This document shows, one piece after another, positions 11,499-22,960 of a stretch of 64,000 nt of DNA; positions within the stretch are counted from its first letter, which is position 1, and each line of letters opens with the position of its first letter. The notes beneath the pieces are model-generated. The model searched no databases. It was not told where the DNA came from and saw nothing but the letters and a program-made list of their open reading frames with translations. This DNA is from Pseudopithomyces maydicus (lineage: Eukaryota > Ascomycota > Dothideomycetes > Pleosporales > Didymosphaeriaceae): assembly GCA_026873275.1 (NCBI GenBank), contig JANTUC010000006.1, positions 2,046,001-2,110,000 on the forward strand. Reading direction: 5' to 3'. The position numbers were made by a program, and so were the translations under genes.

Positions 11499-13190
11499 AT
11501 GCGCTGGGCACCATCTGCTGGCCATCGCGGCGGCTCTACGCGTGTAGAGGCGCCCGTCACGCTCAAGGGCTACCTTCTCTGCGTCTTCGCGGCTTTCGGT
11601 GGTATTCTATTCGGATATGACTCCGGTTACATCAGCGGCGTATTAGCCATGGATTTCTTCAAGCACACATTCGGCGTAGGTAAGTTGGGGTCAACCTTCC
11701 CCTCGAATCACCAGGGGTTTACTTCCCAATTCTTCATAGACTCAAACTGACACAAAAACAGCTCCCGAGTATGAAATTCCTACCTGGCAGAAGTCGCTTA
11801 TCGTTTCCATTCTCTCCGCTGGTACTTTCTTTGGTGCCCTCGTCGCTGGATCTGTGGCGGATTGGATTGGCCGTCGTTCCACGATCATAACTGGGTGTAT
11901 CATCTTCTCCCTTGGCGTTATTCTCCAAGTTGCTTCGTCCTCAGTTGGTCTTCTTGTTCCTGGACGTCTCATCGCTGGGATTGGTGTTGGTTTTGTCTCT
12001 GCCATCATCATCCTGTACATGTCTGAGGTCGCGCCTAAGGCTGTTCGTGGCGCCATCGTATCTGGGTACCAATTCTTCATTACAATCGGCCTCATGCTCG
12101 CATCGGTAGTGGATCAGGGAACTCATGGCATTAACAACTCTAGCTCGTACCGCATTGCCATGGGCCTTCAATGGGTCTGGGCCTTGATCCTAGGTACTGG
12201 TCTTTTCCTCCTGCCCGAGTCGCCACGTCACTTCGTAAAGAAGAACCAACTGGAAAAGGCTGCCTTGGCCTTGAGCAAACTTCGCGGACAGCCCATGGAT
12301 TCGGCCTATATCAAAGACGAGCTTGCTGAGATGGTAGCTAACTATCGCTTCGAGTCTGAGCACATGCAATCAGGCTGGTTGGACTGCTTTAGAGGCGGAT
12401 GGAAGCCCTCTGGTAATCTCCGTCGTGTCATTCTTGGTATCGCTCTGCAAATGATGCAGCAGTGGACCGGTGTGAATTTCAGTGAGTTCATGAAACCAGT
12501 ACATCTGACAAATAACTAAGAATAACAGTCTTCTATTACGGCACTACTTTCTTCAAGCAAGTCGGTATCAAGAACGAATTTCTTATCAGCATGGTGACCA
12601 CTATCGTGAACGTGCTATCGACTCCTATCTCCTTTTGGACAGTCGAGAAGCTCGGTCGCCGAATGCTTCTCATCTATGGCGCTATCGGCATGCTGGTTTG
12701 CGAGTTCATCATTGCCATCGTTGGTACCGTCGATGAGGGCTCTAAGGCGGCTGGTACGTGCCTTATCGTCTTCACCTGTTTCTACATCTTTTTCTTTGCG
12801 ACTACTTGGGGCCCCGCTGCATGGGTCGTCATTGGCGAGATCTTCCCACTCCCAATTCGCGCCAAGGGTGTCGCTCTCTCGACAGCATCAAACTGGTTTT
12901 GGAACTTCGTCATCGGTTACATTACTCCTTACATGGTCGACAAGGACAAAGGCAACCTGAAGTCCAAGGTCTTTTTCGTCTGGGGCACTACCTGCACTCT
13001 TTGCGTCGTCTTTGCCTACTTCCTTGTTCCCGAGACCAAGGGTCTTTCACTCGAGCAAGTCGACCGCATGCTCGATGAGACATCTCCACGCAAATCTGCC
13101 AAATGGCAGCCAGCTGAATCATTTGATGGCCCAGCCGATAAGGACGAAGCTTTGGCCTCACAAGACCTTGAGCACCGTGTGACCGTCTAA
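11499..13190 (+). CDS. MFS hexose/monosaccharide transporter
   Basis: Twelve-helix sugar-porter-family protein of the plasma membrane, predicted proton-coupled or facilitative uptake of glucose and related monosaccharides. Exons: 11499-11679, 11762-12481 and 12529-13190, giving 520 residues; both introns have GTAAGT/GTGAGT donors and ACAG acceptors. Family signatures in order: GGILFGYDSGYISG in helix 1, ADWIGRRSTI in the helix 2-3 loop, PGRLIAGIGVG, the PESPRHFVKK loop after helix 6, QMMQQWTGVNFIFYYGT in helix 7, and PETKGLSLEQVDRMLDE after helix 12. The cytosolic tails are short, so a sensor role (long tail) is unlikely. A TATA box and CT-rich leader precede it. No break seen. Exact sugar specificity is not readable. 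Confidence 0.9.
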
Positions 13191-15041
13191 GCAATGCTTG
13201 GGCAAGGCCAATCTTCTTGGTTGGATGAGTACTCATGAGGCAGTCCTGTGCTCAATGTGAAGTCACCGGGGACAGTCCTGCTTCAAGTGAAGTTTGACGT
13301 CATTGGGGGAAATTGATGGTGCTTGTTTGTTTTCAGGATGTCCCTGTGTTGGAGAGGGTTCACATTTGTGAACATCTGTTCGTTTTCAAATAGCAGACGA
13401 ATAGTAGCCTTCATCATTGTATTGGATGCCAATTACTGCCGAAGCACGGCATGGATTGGTGGTATTGGGTGACACATAGCATCACCTGCATCTGCGAGGT
13501 TATAAGGTCTGGTAGTGAGAAGAATGTTTAATGTCTTGTATGACCCAAGTTCGCGTGATACTCTCTGTAACCCCATGAGCGAAGCGCCGAGCCCGTGAGC
13601 ATTTGCAATGTGACTATTTATCCAAGCAAATAGCCAGCGGCTCGTCTTTGATTTTTCTAGCCTTCCAATAACCATCCGTTTCAACACATCCGATTGCTAG
13701 GCCTCGAAACGGCTGCTGTAGGAGCGCTTTCCAGCTTGTATATCCTTCTCTTGCGCATCATGATGGGTGTGCAATGCCGAGGGCGTGGCATACGCGTGCT
13801 GACAGACATGTGCGCCTAGTACAGCCCTGACATGTGAGTCCACTAGGCGCACAAGGCGAAAGAGCCATTGGTGCAGCGGTACTACGGAAAGTCGTTCTAC
13901 CCTCTTCTCCATTGACTGGTTCCTTCCACCTTGTATGTAGGCGCCTAGAGGTCACAATTTGGTTATTGGCCACTCTTGGGCAACACGAGATACGAAGATT
14001 GCACAACCCGTCCCTGTCGCAACACAAGGCGGTGGGGTCCTGGCCCTGCACGAAGCGGACTTGAGTCGAAAACCGGTGAAGCTTCAAGACGTCCCGAAGC
14101 TGTCGCATTGCCAAAAGGCGTTGGCAGAAGGCGCACATGGGCCGGTTTCCTTTCGAAGTTGGGGTATCGGACGTCCCATTGGTGGACCAGAGATTCAAGG
14201 CAATGCGCTGGTTCAGGCTCCGACCAACTTTACACATAAGACGGCAACAAAGGTCTCGACCCAATTCGGGCTGCCGTTGGTTTCCAAGTTTCCGACGTGG
14301 AACACCATGGTGGTCTCCGGCTGGCTGGATACAGGTCCTGCCTTTATGGCCCTGTCCGGCGACTCCGGTACATGCAGCACCAGCCGATGAAACTGCTCAG
14401 GGCAGTGCAGAGGACTAGCTTCCGAACGTAATGGGAGTGGAGGACAGGTTAGATCGGGGAGGCGGTAAGCCTGGCGCCGTCCCGTATGCTTCGTACGGCA
14501 AAGGGCTGACGGTATAGTTGTTGACTGGGCCGGTATATCTCGGTAAGAGCGATCAAGCGGTAGACAGTGGAGATTATGGGTGTCGGCAATGGGTAGCGTT
14601 GGAATAAATGTGTTGATGCTGATGAGGGCGGCTGTCGAGCCGGAGCTAGATGGCCGCTAATTGTAGATCGGACCTGCGACCCTGTCTTATCTATTGGAGA
14701 CAGGTAGTCGGGCCTTGCAGGTGGTAGGTTGGTGGCTTGCAGGACTCGGTTTTAGCCTGCCTCGTGCTCGACACGAGATGATTGATGGAACGATATTGGC
14801 CCCAAAACACGCGGGATTTGCCGGGCTGTGTGCACGGCGGGCCGTTTGAGGACGGTTCAAGCGGGAAGGAGGAAGATGCCCTCAAGCTAAGTACAGCTGC
14901 ACAGGCCATCCCATGTTGGTCTCTCTTTTTCCTGATTAATGATCAGTCGCCTCTTACACTCTGCTCTGCTCTAAGCGGCTTCCAGTGTCACCACTCGCAA
15001 TCTCGCGCTCTTCTTCGTTATTCGTCGCCTGGAGGACTACC
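13191..15041. other. Intergenic region, no supported gene
   Basis: About 1.85 kb. Several overlapping open frames (for example near 13758-14418) are arginine/serine/cysteine-rich, mutually antisense and without motifs, so I do not call them. The stretch holds the inverted repeat at 13809-13853 and the presumed promoter of the bZIP-like gene, with a polypyrimidine patch near 14920-14960. Confidence 0.45.
13809..13853. repeat. Perfect 12-bp inverted repeat
   Basis: Left arm TGTGCGCCTAGT (13809-13820) and right arm ACTAGGCGCACA (13842-13853) are exact reverse complements separated by 21 bases. It lies in intergenic DNA. It could be a binding site for a dimer, a hairpin, or a short remnant of a mobile element. 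Confidence 0.7.
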
Positions 15042-15911
15042 ATGTATGCATTTCTCGGGAACAAGCCGCACACCGACGACGAGGTGATCAATGCCGGTTA
15101 TGGCCTCGGTTATGGCAATGTATGTTCCCAAGGACAAGTATATATGTCTTGGTATGGTTGGGACTCGCAATACTGACATATCAAAGTGGCTGCACCCAAT
15201 CGTGGACAACACAGAGCTGGACGCCTCAAATGTGACCGACAGCCTTTCATCAGCCTCTGAAAACAACGCACCTCTTGATATCGCCCTAACACCCGTGCGG
15301 AGAGGAAGAGGCCGTCCGCGTGTGAATACGCCACGAGACGAGAGTGCTGTCGAGGTACCGGCGAGGCTCCTCTCGGCACATTAAACACGAGCTGACCAGC
15401 CTAGAAACGTCGGGCCCAAGTGCGAGAAGCACAACGTGCCTACCAAAAACGAAAGGACAGCGCTACAGCATCGGAGAGGAGACGCTGCGACGATGTACTT
15501 CAAGTGCTCTCTGATCTCTCCATGGATGTTGAGGCACTTCTACAAGCCGCTGCTGACGGCGGTGTGATGAAGGAGGAAGGTGAGCTTCCCGACCACATCC
15601 GCCGTCTTTGGTCGACATACGATACCGCCATCAACAGCCCGTGTCTAGGCCCTGATCTGCGGCTGTTGCAAGTGAAGAACGAGCGTCGTCAGGCTGCACA
15701 TGCGAATTCTGCTCGGTCAAGCACCGAAACTTCTGCTCCTTCGCTTCCCAGAGACTCGATGCATCTTGATATCAGGCATGTGAACGAGTCGACACTCATG
15801 ACGAATTTCGGCACAGCGCAGCTCCATTACCCCGACTCGGGCCCTCGGAGCATGTTTCAAGTTTGTAGAGAACGGCAGCCAGAATTCCACTCGGCCCGAA
15901 ATGCAGCGTAG
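15042..15911 (+). CDS. bZIP-like transcription factor, short or truncated
   Basis: Exons: 15042-15119, 15187-15354 and 15405-15911, giving 250 residues with phase-0 junctions (donors GTATGT, GTACCG; branches CTGAC in both). An AT-hook-like RRGRGRPRVNTP is near residue 73. The basic region KRRAQVREAQRAYQKRK, created across the second intron, is at about residues 83-99 and resembles fungal Yap/AP-1-like bZIP basic regions. The following heptad region (VLQVLSDLSMDVEALL) is short. The C-terminal 80 residues are unremarkable. Near 15862-15864 (TTT) the frame could shift to continue as VENGSQNSTRPEMQRSN for about 30 more residues, so the true C-terminus is uncertain. Family members are usually longer; see the downstream region. 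Confidence 0.6.
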
Positions 15912-18472
15912 CAACACACCCTTTCGCGAAGCATTAGACCCTAGGCATGTCTACCATCGACATATTCCTTGAAACCTAAACGCTGCACCTGCTGGCCAAT
16001 TCTGCTTGATTGCCAGCCTTGCCGGGTAGCAGGCTCGATGACACGGTGGACTGACTGTGTGCATTGCTGGGGGAGCGCGCTAAAACCGTGCGCTATCCGA
16101 CGCTGCCCTGGTCGTGCTCCTGCACCGTGCAAGGACTGCGCTTTACCCCCAGATATCATCATCCAACGTCACAAAACGCCCCTCGCGTATATGATCCGGA
16201 TGATGAACTGAGCTGATTTGTACATACGGCGAGCTCGGGAGTGTCAGCTTCCGCTCTTCCAAAGGTTGTGGCTTACCTCACTGTTTCGCATCCACGGTTG
16301 TGCATGCGTACGGCGTTGGCGCTATATGTGGAGCTTAGACCATGCTTTGGGAATCACGGCGGAAGAGAGACGGCTGATTCCATGCCTTGATCGACGTGCA
16401 CTTGCATCTACTTGCCGCTTCCCTCAAGTGCTATAGTCACTAAAAAGAGAGGACGGACGTTGGGCATTGAATCGCTCCTCATCCCACTTACCATATGGCA
16501 TTGATCACTTGGACGACTTGCTGCCTCAGGGCACTATAGAATATGCCAACGGAGTGCCGGGAGCAGTAATGACTGTTGCGGAGAGGAAGGATGCATTTGG
16601 CCAGCTTGGTGCTCGTGACCTTGCTGACCATATATTTCAGGAGCCCTTCTATATGAGCATATTGCGGATTTCAACGGCGTTGCAGAGGACGCTGCCCCCT
16701 CCGTTCCGACCAAAATTTCCTAATAGCGTCTTGTAAAAAGCTTATGGCTTCTATTTCAGTGCCACAGTGTGTGGAGTGCGAATGCTTTACGCTAGACGAA
16801 TTCCTCGGTTGCCATCTGTTCGAATTAGCCTAACAGCCTATATATTCTGCAATTGAAGATGGATACATCGCGCTACACGACGCCACCAACCTCACAATAA
16901 GTCATCGGCTTTTGAATTTTTTTTTCAGCAGAATAATTTACAAATTTCTTCATGTTCACTCCGGTGGCACGGCGCAGCTCTCGCACGAGAAGCTCACAGC
17001 AATCAAAGACGAATCCCCATCCACCAGATTCTGATCCCTTGAATTGCTGAAGCAGGTGAAAGGAGGAAATACAGTAAGTTTGGGTGGATATGTATTCGAA
17101 AAGGGAAATCGGCGCGCTGACCTTTGATCTAGGTACAAGTTTAGACCGAGCAAGCGTGCTTATCGAATGATCAACGAACCCATTAATTGAGGACTGTATG
17201 ACTCAGAATATTGGTGAGCTATTGGGTTTTTAATCCTGGACGTGGCAGCTTTTCCCCTGGATATTACATGTGTTGAAAAGAAACATGCCCACGAACGAGT
17301 AAAGATAATATGGCACATAATACCCACACGGGCACATAGGCACAGGCAATCACTGCAGTTACGTTACAGAAGCCAATTGAGAACAAATCGAGGATACAAT
17401 TAATCTCTGGTCGGCCCTCTCTGATTTGCATTGTGGGTTCCGGCATCGTTGCAAGCAAGAAGTCCTTTCAGGCTGGACCTGAAGCGGAGCGCGGTTGTGC
17501 TGGTACTTTTTTCTCTGAGAAGATGATTTTCATTATACAATTCGAAAAGGAGCAGCAAGCTGCAAAGTCGATGGGGGAATATCTTACGCTCATCGTTTAT
17601 GGGACGTACGTAGATGGATGGAATCACCTCGAATCATGAGTTCAGCAAACTATTGCTGATATGGCATGCCATAAAAGACGGCTACTCCAAACCAAACGGG
17701 ATATTCGGGTGGCACAGAATGGCCAACCTTTAGTGGACCAGTGAATGTGACGGATTTGGCGTGACTTTTGCTATTTGACCATCTCTCGGGCCAGATGATA
17801 AAGTCAGGTTTTGGTTGGAAATTTAGACACAACGGTTTGGAAGAGGTTCATTCAAAAGATGTATCTTTGAATGAAACTTATCCATGTGGCCCTACAAACG
17901 CCCGGGCGATAGTCAAGTAATGCGTACCTTTTCACTCGGCGATTGGAATCACTAAACCTACCAAGTAGGTTCTCGTCTACAACTACCTACCAGGTGTTCA
18001 GTCTTGGGCATGTACCAGATTAAAAGTTAGCAATACCGAAGGTGCTTCTTTTTTCAAAGCTCTACATGTACGCTCGCTTCAATACAGGATACCATCATGT
18101 TGTGTTCGAAGAACAGCAGCAAGATGTCAGACAGGATCTGCACGCAAAACTCAACAGCCAGGCCGTCCTTTCACACGAGTTTTATTTTATTGCAACATAA
18201 GCTTAACAATAACTCTAAATTCACAACAGTAGTTTTTTCTATCTTTCCTACGCTACAGGCTCGTGTACCACGGTATATGTGTCATTCATTGGGTACTGGT
18301 AGCGCCTTCCTATTTTGGCTAAACCCCTCACCATATGCATGTGTCGTATATTCATTTGATAACGCAGTCCACTTTAGCAGTCTAACGTGCGTAAGGGAAG
18401 ACATAAAAGCTCCATCATCTTCTCGGTCTTATCTTAGGTTATCCCTGAGCTCATTTCACGCCTTCGGTCAGG
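15912..18472. other. Intergenic region with possible decayed coding remnants
   Basis: About 2.5 kb. From 15912 to about 16400 one frame gives coding-like pieces (for example LDDTVD, then LCALLGERAKTVRYPTLPW) broken by several stops. A further open frame at 16467-16736 contains GTIEYANGVPGAVMTVAERK. These might be missed exons or decayed C-terminal parts of the bZIP-like gene. From 16740 to 18400 the DNA is AT-richer with nothing I can support. The last 100 bases are the leader of the aminotransferase gene. Confidence 0.35.
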
Positions 18473-19758
18473 ATGTCTGCCACGTTCGATGTCGCTGCAG
18501 CTCGCGAGCGCTTCCCCGCACTAAAGCAGGACCAGGTGTTCCTTGACAACGCCGGCGGAAGCCAGACATTGGGAGACGTGATTGATTCGTAGGTTGCCAA
18601 TGTACATACAGGTTAGTGTTTTCGCTGATGAATGTGTCAGCATAACGCAGTATCTGTCAAAGACGAATGTTCAACTGGGGGCTTCCTACCACACGGGTAC
18701 GATTTCTAACACTAAATATGAAGACGGATATGTAGCTGCTGCGAAATACATGAATGCTAATCGCGATGAGATCGTGATCGGGTCGTCCACGACGCAGCTT
18801 TTCATGAATCTTTCTGCCGCGCTGAACATCCCAGAAGGGTCCGAAATCATCCTGTCCAAGATGGAGCACGAAACGAACGTCAAGCCCTGGTTACACCTAG
18901 CAGACCGTCTCAAGCTCACGGTTAAATGGTGGGAGTCCCCAAAGCCGGAGCTCAAACTTACCCCAGAGAACCTCAAGCCTCTTCTAGGACCCAAGGTCAA
19001 GTTTGTCGCCTGCACACATGTCAGCAACATCCTAGGAGGTATCCATGATGTCAAGGCCATCGCGGACGTTGTGCACGAAGCTGGAGCCCTCTTTTGCGTT
19101 GACGGTGTGAGCTTTGCGCCGCATCGTAGAGTCGATGTGAAAGCCTTTGGGGTGGACTTTTACGCGTTCTCGTGGTACAAGGTGTATGGTCCGCACATCG
19201 CCGTCCTATATGCCAGCAACACCGCCCAAGAACACGTCAAGCCGCTCACTCACTACTTTAACCCGACGGAAACGCTCGAAGACAAGCTTGGGTTTGCGGG
19301 TTCAAATTATGAGGCTGTTCAGTCCATCCCCAGTATTGTCGATTACCTAGCAGACAAGAGTGATGCTATCACCGCACATGAGGGCAAGTTGCAAGCTATC
19401 TTGCTAGACTTCTTGAACTCGCGTGATGATATCACGGTGCTTGGTTCCACGTCGGCCGATTCGGCTGTCAGAGTCCCCACCATCTCGTTCGCTGTGCAAG
19501 GGAAGAATTCGAGGGCGATCGTGGAGAAGGCTGACAACGTGAGCAACTACGGATTTCGATGGGGCCACTTCTACTCGGTGAGAGACTCGTCATTGCGTTC
19601 GTCGAAAATAGGTTGACTAACTCGATTCGCAGAAGCGATTGTGCGATGAAGTGTTGGGCTTGGGCCCGGAAGGTGTGGTACGCGTGAGCATGGTACATTA
19701 TAATACAGAAGGCGAGATTCATGGTTTGGTACAAACGCTAAAGACGATCCTTTCATGA
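18473..19758 (+). CDS. PLP-dependent class V aminotransferase / cysteine desulfurase-like protein
   Basis: Pyridoxal-phosphate enzyme of aminotransferase class V, of the cysteine desulfurase-like type. Exons: 18473-18588, 18641-19577 and 19633-19758, giving 392 residues, all junctions in phase. The start gives MSATFDVAAARERFPAL, followed by the cofactor-loop signature VFLDNAGGSQ. Further landmarks are EIVIGSSTTQLFMNLS, the MEHETNVKPW histidine region, ACTHVSNILGGIHDV, the cofactor Asp in FCVDGVSFAPHRRVDV, and the Schiff-base lysine in SWYKVYGPH. No organelle-targeting signal is obvious, so cytosolic location is inferred. The substrate is unknown; a mitochondrial Nfs1 role is unlikely because the expected active-site Cys loop and transit peptide are not seen. 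No frameshift. Confidence 0.82.
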
Positions 19759-20325
19759 AAGGTTAAAGAAGCCATGCGCTCAAGTAGTAAAACCACATGG
19801 ATTTTTAAGCCTTGACGATACAGCTCATATAGTCCTCAATCCTATATATCGTATTAATTGAGTCGTAGTACCCGTGCACCTATATATGTGAAGAATTGAT
19901 AAGGTTGGGAGTTTCTGTTCCTTCGTAAACCACAACTTACTAGTCGGTCGATTGATACGAGATTGCCCCTCTCATTCTAGGTTATACAATCCATCGAAGA
20001 GTCAAAGACACATTGGTCATCAGTAAGTCAGGGTAAGATAAGAATCCTAGGGAACTGGGAAAATTTGAAATTTTATGCAATTGCCCTTATTGGCCTCCCC
20101 CATTGTTCTCGTCGGCTTTGTTTGCCCGCTGACCAAACCCAGAATCCGTGCTATTCAGCGATTTTAGAAATCCCCTGCTAAGAAGCTACATGCTGTCACT
20201 TACTGACTGGTTCGGAGTAGATAACACGATGTAATCCAAAAGAGCAAAAAGTTACAAGATGACTCAAACTCTTTATGATCGCAGCCAACCTTATATCTGC
20301 ACGTCAGGAAACAAGCCTATTACAG
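19759..20325. other. Convergent intergenic spacer
   Basis: AT-rich 567 bp between two converging genes, presumably their 3' untranslated regions. Nothing else seen. Confidence 0.5.
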
Positions 20326-22960
20326 CTATTGACTTTGGTCCGGTGGATCTTGATTTGGAGGAACCGTATAATTTGGATAGTTGAAGATCTGGTCATTGGC
20401 CAAAGAGTAGTCTCTTTGGGGATCGACTGGTGACCATAAGTCCTCAAGATTCAAGCCGAATGGCTGACCTTGATCAAAGCCTGTCATAAACGGATTGGCA
20501 AACATGTTTGTATTTTCGAAACGATCTTCCATAAACTGGAAAGGCTCTTCCCTCGGCGGCGACTGGTTTATCATTGAGTTTGTGATATCTTGTGGATTCA
20601 CCGCTTGTCCAAAGTCAACTGGAAACTCGGAGCGTGTTTCAGCCACATGAGAACCGAAAGCGGGCCTTGAAGAAGATCCGTATCCTGTAATTGCTTCAGG
20701 ATGCTCTTGATGACTATATTCATCTGTGAAAAGATCTTTTGCGCCGCTCCGAAATACACCCTGCTTCAATATGTTGACAACGATTTTGTAGGCTCTCGCC
20801 ACGACTGCATCGCGGATTTGCATCGCACGCATCCATCTGAGAAGTTTCTTGATAGTATTTTTTACCTCAAAATCATCGTCTCGCATCGACTCTTCGCAGA
20901 ATGAAAGCTCCAAGAGAAGTACCGCCATAGCTTGCATAACTATACACGTTAGTACTCGCAAGGATTGGGCTGTTAACAAATACTTACTGTGGTGCACAAT
21001 AGACCACCAAGGCCCCATGTGGTATAGTTGAGGTGCATTTGGTTGATCTGGCAGCAAGTTCGTCATCCCAAGCGCTGCTTCGACGCACTCGTCTGCCACA
21101 GACTGGTCGAAATCAGTAGATGATGGAGGTTGATTCTGCATCTTGCGTCCATATCGGCAAAGACACGGACGGGTGATGAGAATCTTTGTACTAAAGTAGT
21201 AGAAGCGAAGAAGAAGCATTTCGCGTGGGACCTCTGGACTCGAAAAACTCCTGTGTGAGCTTCTTCCGCTGCGGGAAGGGCACCTTGTTTCCACGTTTCC
21301 AGCTCTCGAAGAAGCAGTGGGATTGTGCTCTGAATATATCCCCAAGGTTTCTGTGAGATTCGGGGAGAGTATAACGAAGACAGTAGCTTTTGTGTGATTA
21401 GGCCTATATTCAGATGGGCATCTAGGTAAGAACGTGGCTGCTGCAGGCGAAGAGTTTTCCCCGGGATACTACTACTGGCTGGCGTTGGCGATTCCTTTCT
21501 CACCCGACGAGATATCCAGGCTGACTGAGAAGACTCTTCCGACAGTGTAAGCGGAAGCGGAACCGTGCAATCTTCGTGACCAAGTACGCAAGGTCGGCCC
21601 GTGGTAGCACTGAGGAGACATTCGATCGCATGAAGTGACCACCACGTACGTATGCACGTCTCCTTTCGAGTCACTGATACTTTTGAATCATCATTTCGTA
21701 GATGGAGACCGAGGGCCAGAGCCTGGCGGATTGCGATACCGATCATCACCCATCCTCGGCTCACGTGGCCAATGACTTGGTAGTAGAATGACAGCAGGCC
21801 AGTAACTTGAATGATCGCCAGATCTGGCGCGGTATTAAACGGCCATGATCCCATCAAACGGACAGATCTCATCATGTAGATCAAGTGATCACGCTCCTCT
21901 CCTCTCCACTCAGCATCCACCAAGTGAGAATGGTACGCGCCTATGGCGAAGACTATGTTGACGATAGCGAGCCATCGATCTGGAACCGAAAAACGCTGTT
22001 TGGAACCGACGGCATTAAAGTAGCGCCGAAATTGGTCCTCGAATTGTGGTGGAAGGATGGGAAATGACCGGTGTACAGTCTTCATATAGCTTTCGAAGAG
22101 CTTCTCCGCCATCGCGATCGGTGGTATTTCGTACATATCTACCTCAAATTCCAGTTCGGTGCTATCCGAATCCAGATAAAAAGAAGCATCTGTCGTGCCT
22201 GCTAAGGGGCGCAAATGGATTCCAGCTGCGTTCTGGGATCTCATATCAGGCTGAGTCTTGATAGCCTGGTCTTGTAGGGAACGTAGCCATTGCACTTCGG
22301 CACCTTGACCCACGTAGCCAATCTCTCGCGACTTCCGACTTCGTAGCAGATCTTCTTCAACGTGTGCGAGACCTTCTTCTGAATCCATGGGGGTTTGCTC
22401 TCCGGCTGCCGCAAATGTGAAATCCTCACCGCCCTCTCCTTCGTTCCCCCCAGGAAATAATGTTTTTCTGCGTTTCATAGATTTGATGGACACATTGGAT
22501 GCATTATCATCTTCGTAAACATCAAGTGCTTCCTGTATTAAGGCTCGGTCAGCGTCATCCACTCGTAAGCTGAGCTCTCGAAGCAACTGAGCGAGATCCT
22601 TATTCTTGCTCGTAGCTGATTTGAGCCGGTCACGGCGGGCTTGGTCATATATGCATTCCAGGTCGTTTGCACTGCAGCTGGAACATTGCGGCGTATCTCC
22701 AGAGCATTTAGTTTCTATTGAATCCTATTAGTAAGCGGTGTCGAAGAACGAATTCACGACGTACTTCTCTGCCTGCAGTTGAGACACTTCAATCGTCAGC
22801 GTCGGTAAACATGGTCACGAACACTATCAGTACTTACAGCTCTTCCAACACGCGGTCTGCGGGGGACGTCTTCCTTTTTCTTGTCGAAAAGTCCTTCGGA
22901 TTCCGGACGATGGAGCCTCGGGATCGCGACCTTTCGTGGACCTGGAGTAGCGTCGGCCAT
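20326..22960 (-). CDS. Zn2Cys6 transcription factor with fungal regulatory domain
   Basis: Predicted nuclear DNA-binding regulator. Exons: 22960-22838, 22786-22765 (22 nt), 22714-20988 and 20939-20326; about 828 residues. The zinc cluster is assembled across three exons: C-LN-C-RQRKTK-C-SGDTPQ-C-SS-C-SANDLE-C at about residues 42-69. A linker coiled coil follows (LAQLLRELSLRVDDADRAL). The fungal-specific middle domain begins near FESYMKTVHRSFPILPPQF and includes ETCIRTWWSLHAIECLLS and TGRPCVLGHEDCTVPLP. The C-terminus is Pro/Asn/Gln-rich, as in activators. One frame change lies at a run of five A on the plus strand (21243-21247): PAAEEAHTG continues as SSPEVPREMLLLRFYYF only if one T is added on the coding strand. 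Target genes unknown. Confidence 0.82.
22765..22786 (-). other. 22-nt micro-exon encoding the first zinc-cluster cysteines
   Basis: Flanked by introns 22787-22837 (51 bp, GTAAGT...GAAG) and 22715-22764 (50 bp, GTACGT, CTAAT, ATAG). It encodes CLNCRQR plus the first base of the next lysine codon. Without it the Zn2Cys6 motif would lack its first two cysteines, which supports its reality. Confidence 0.75.

Noticed and set aside
13758..14418. Overlapping open frames on both strands
   Set aside because: Arg/Ser/Cys-rich, mutually antisense, no motif, no splice-supported extension.
16860..18400. RIP-mutated transposon remnant in the AT-rich stretch
   Set aside because: AT-rich, but I found no terminal repeats or recognisable transposase or reverse-transcriptase fragments.
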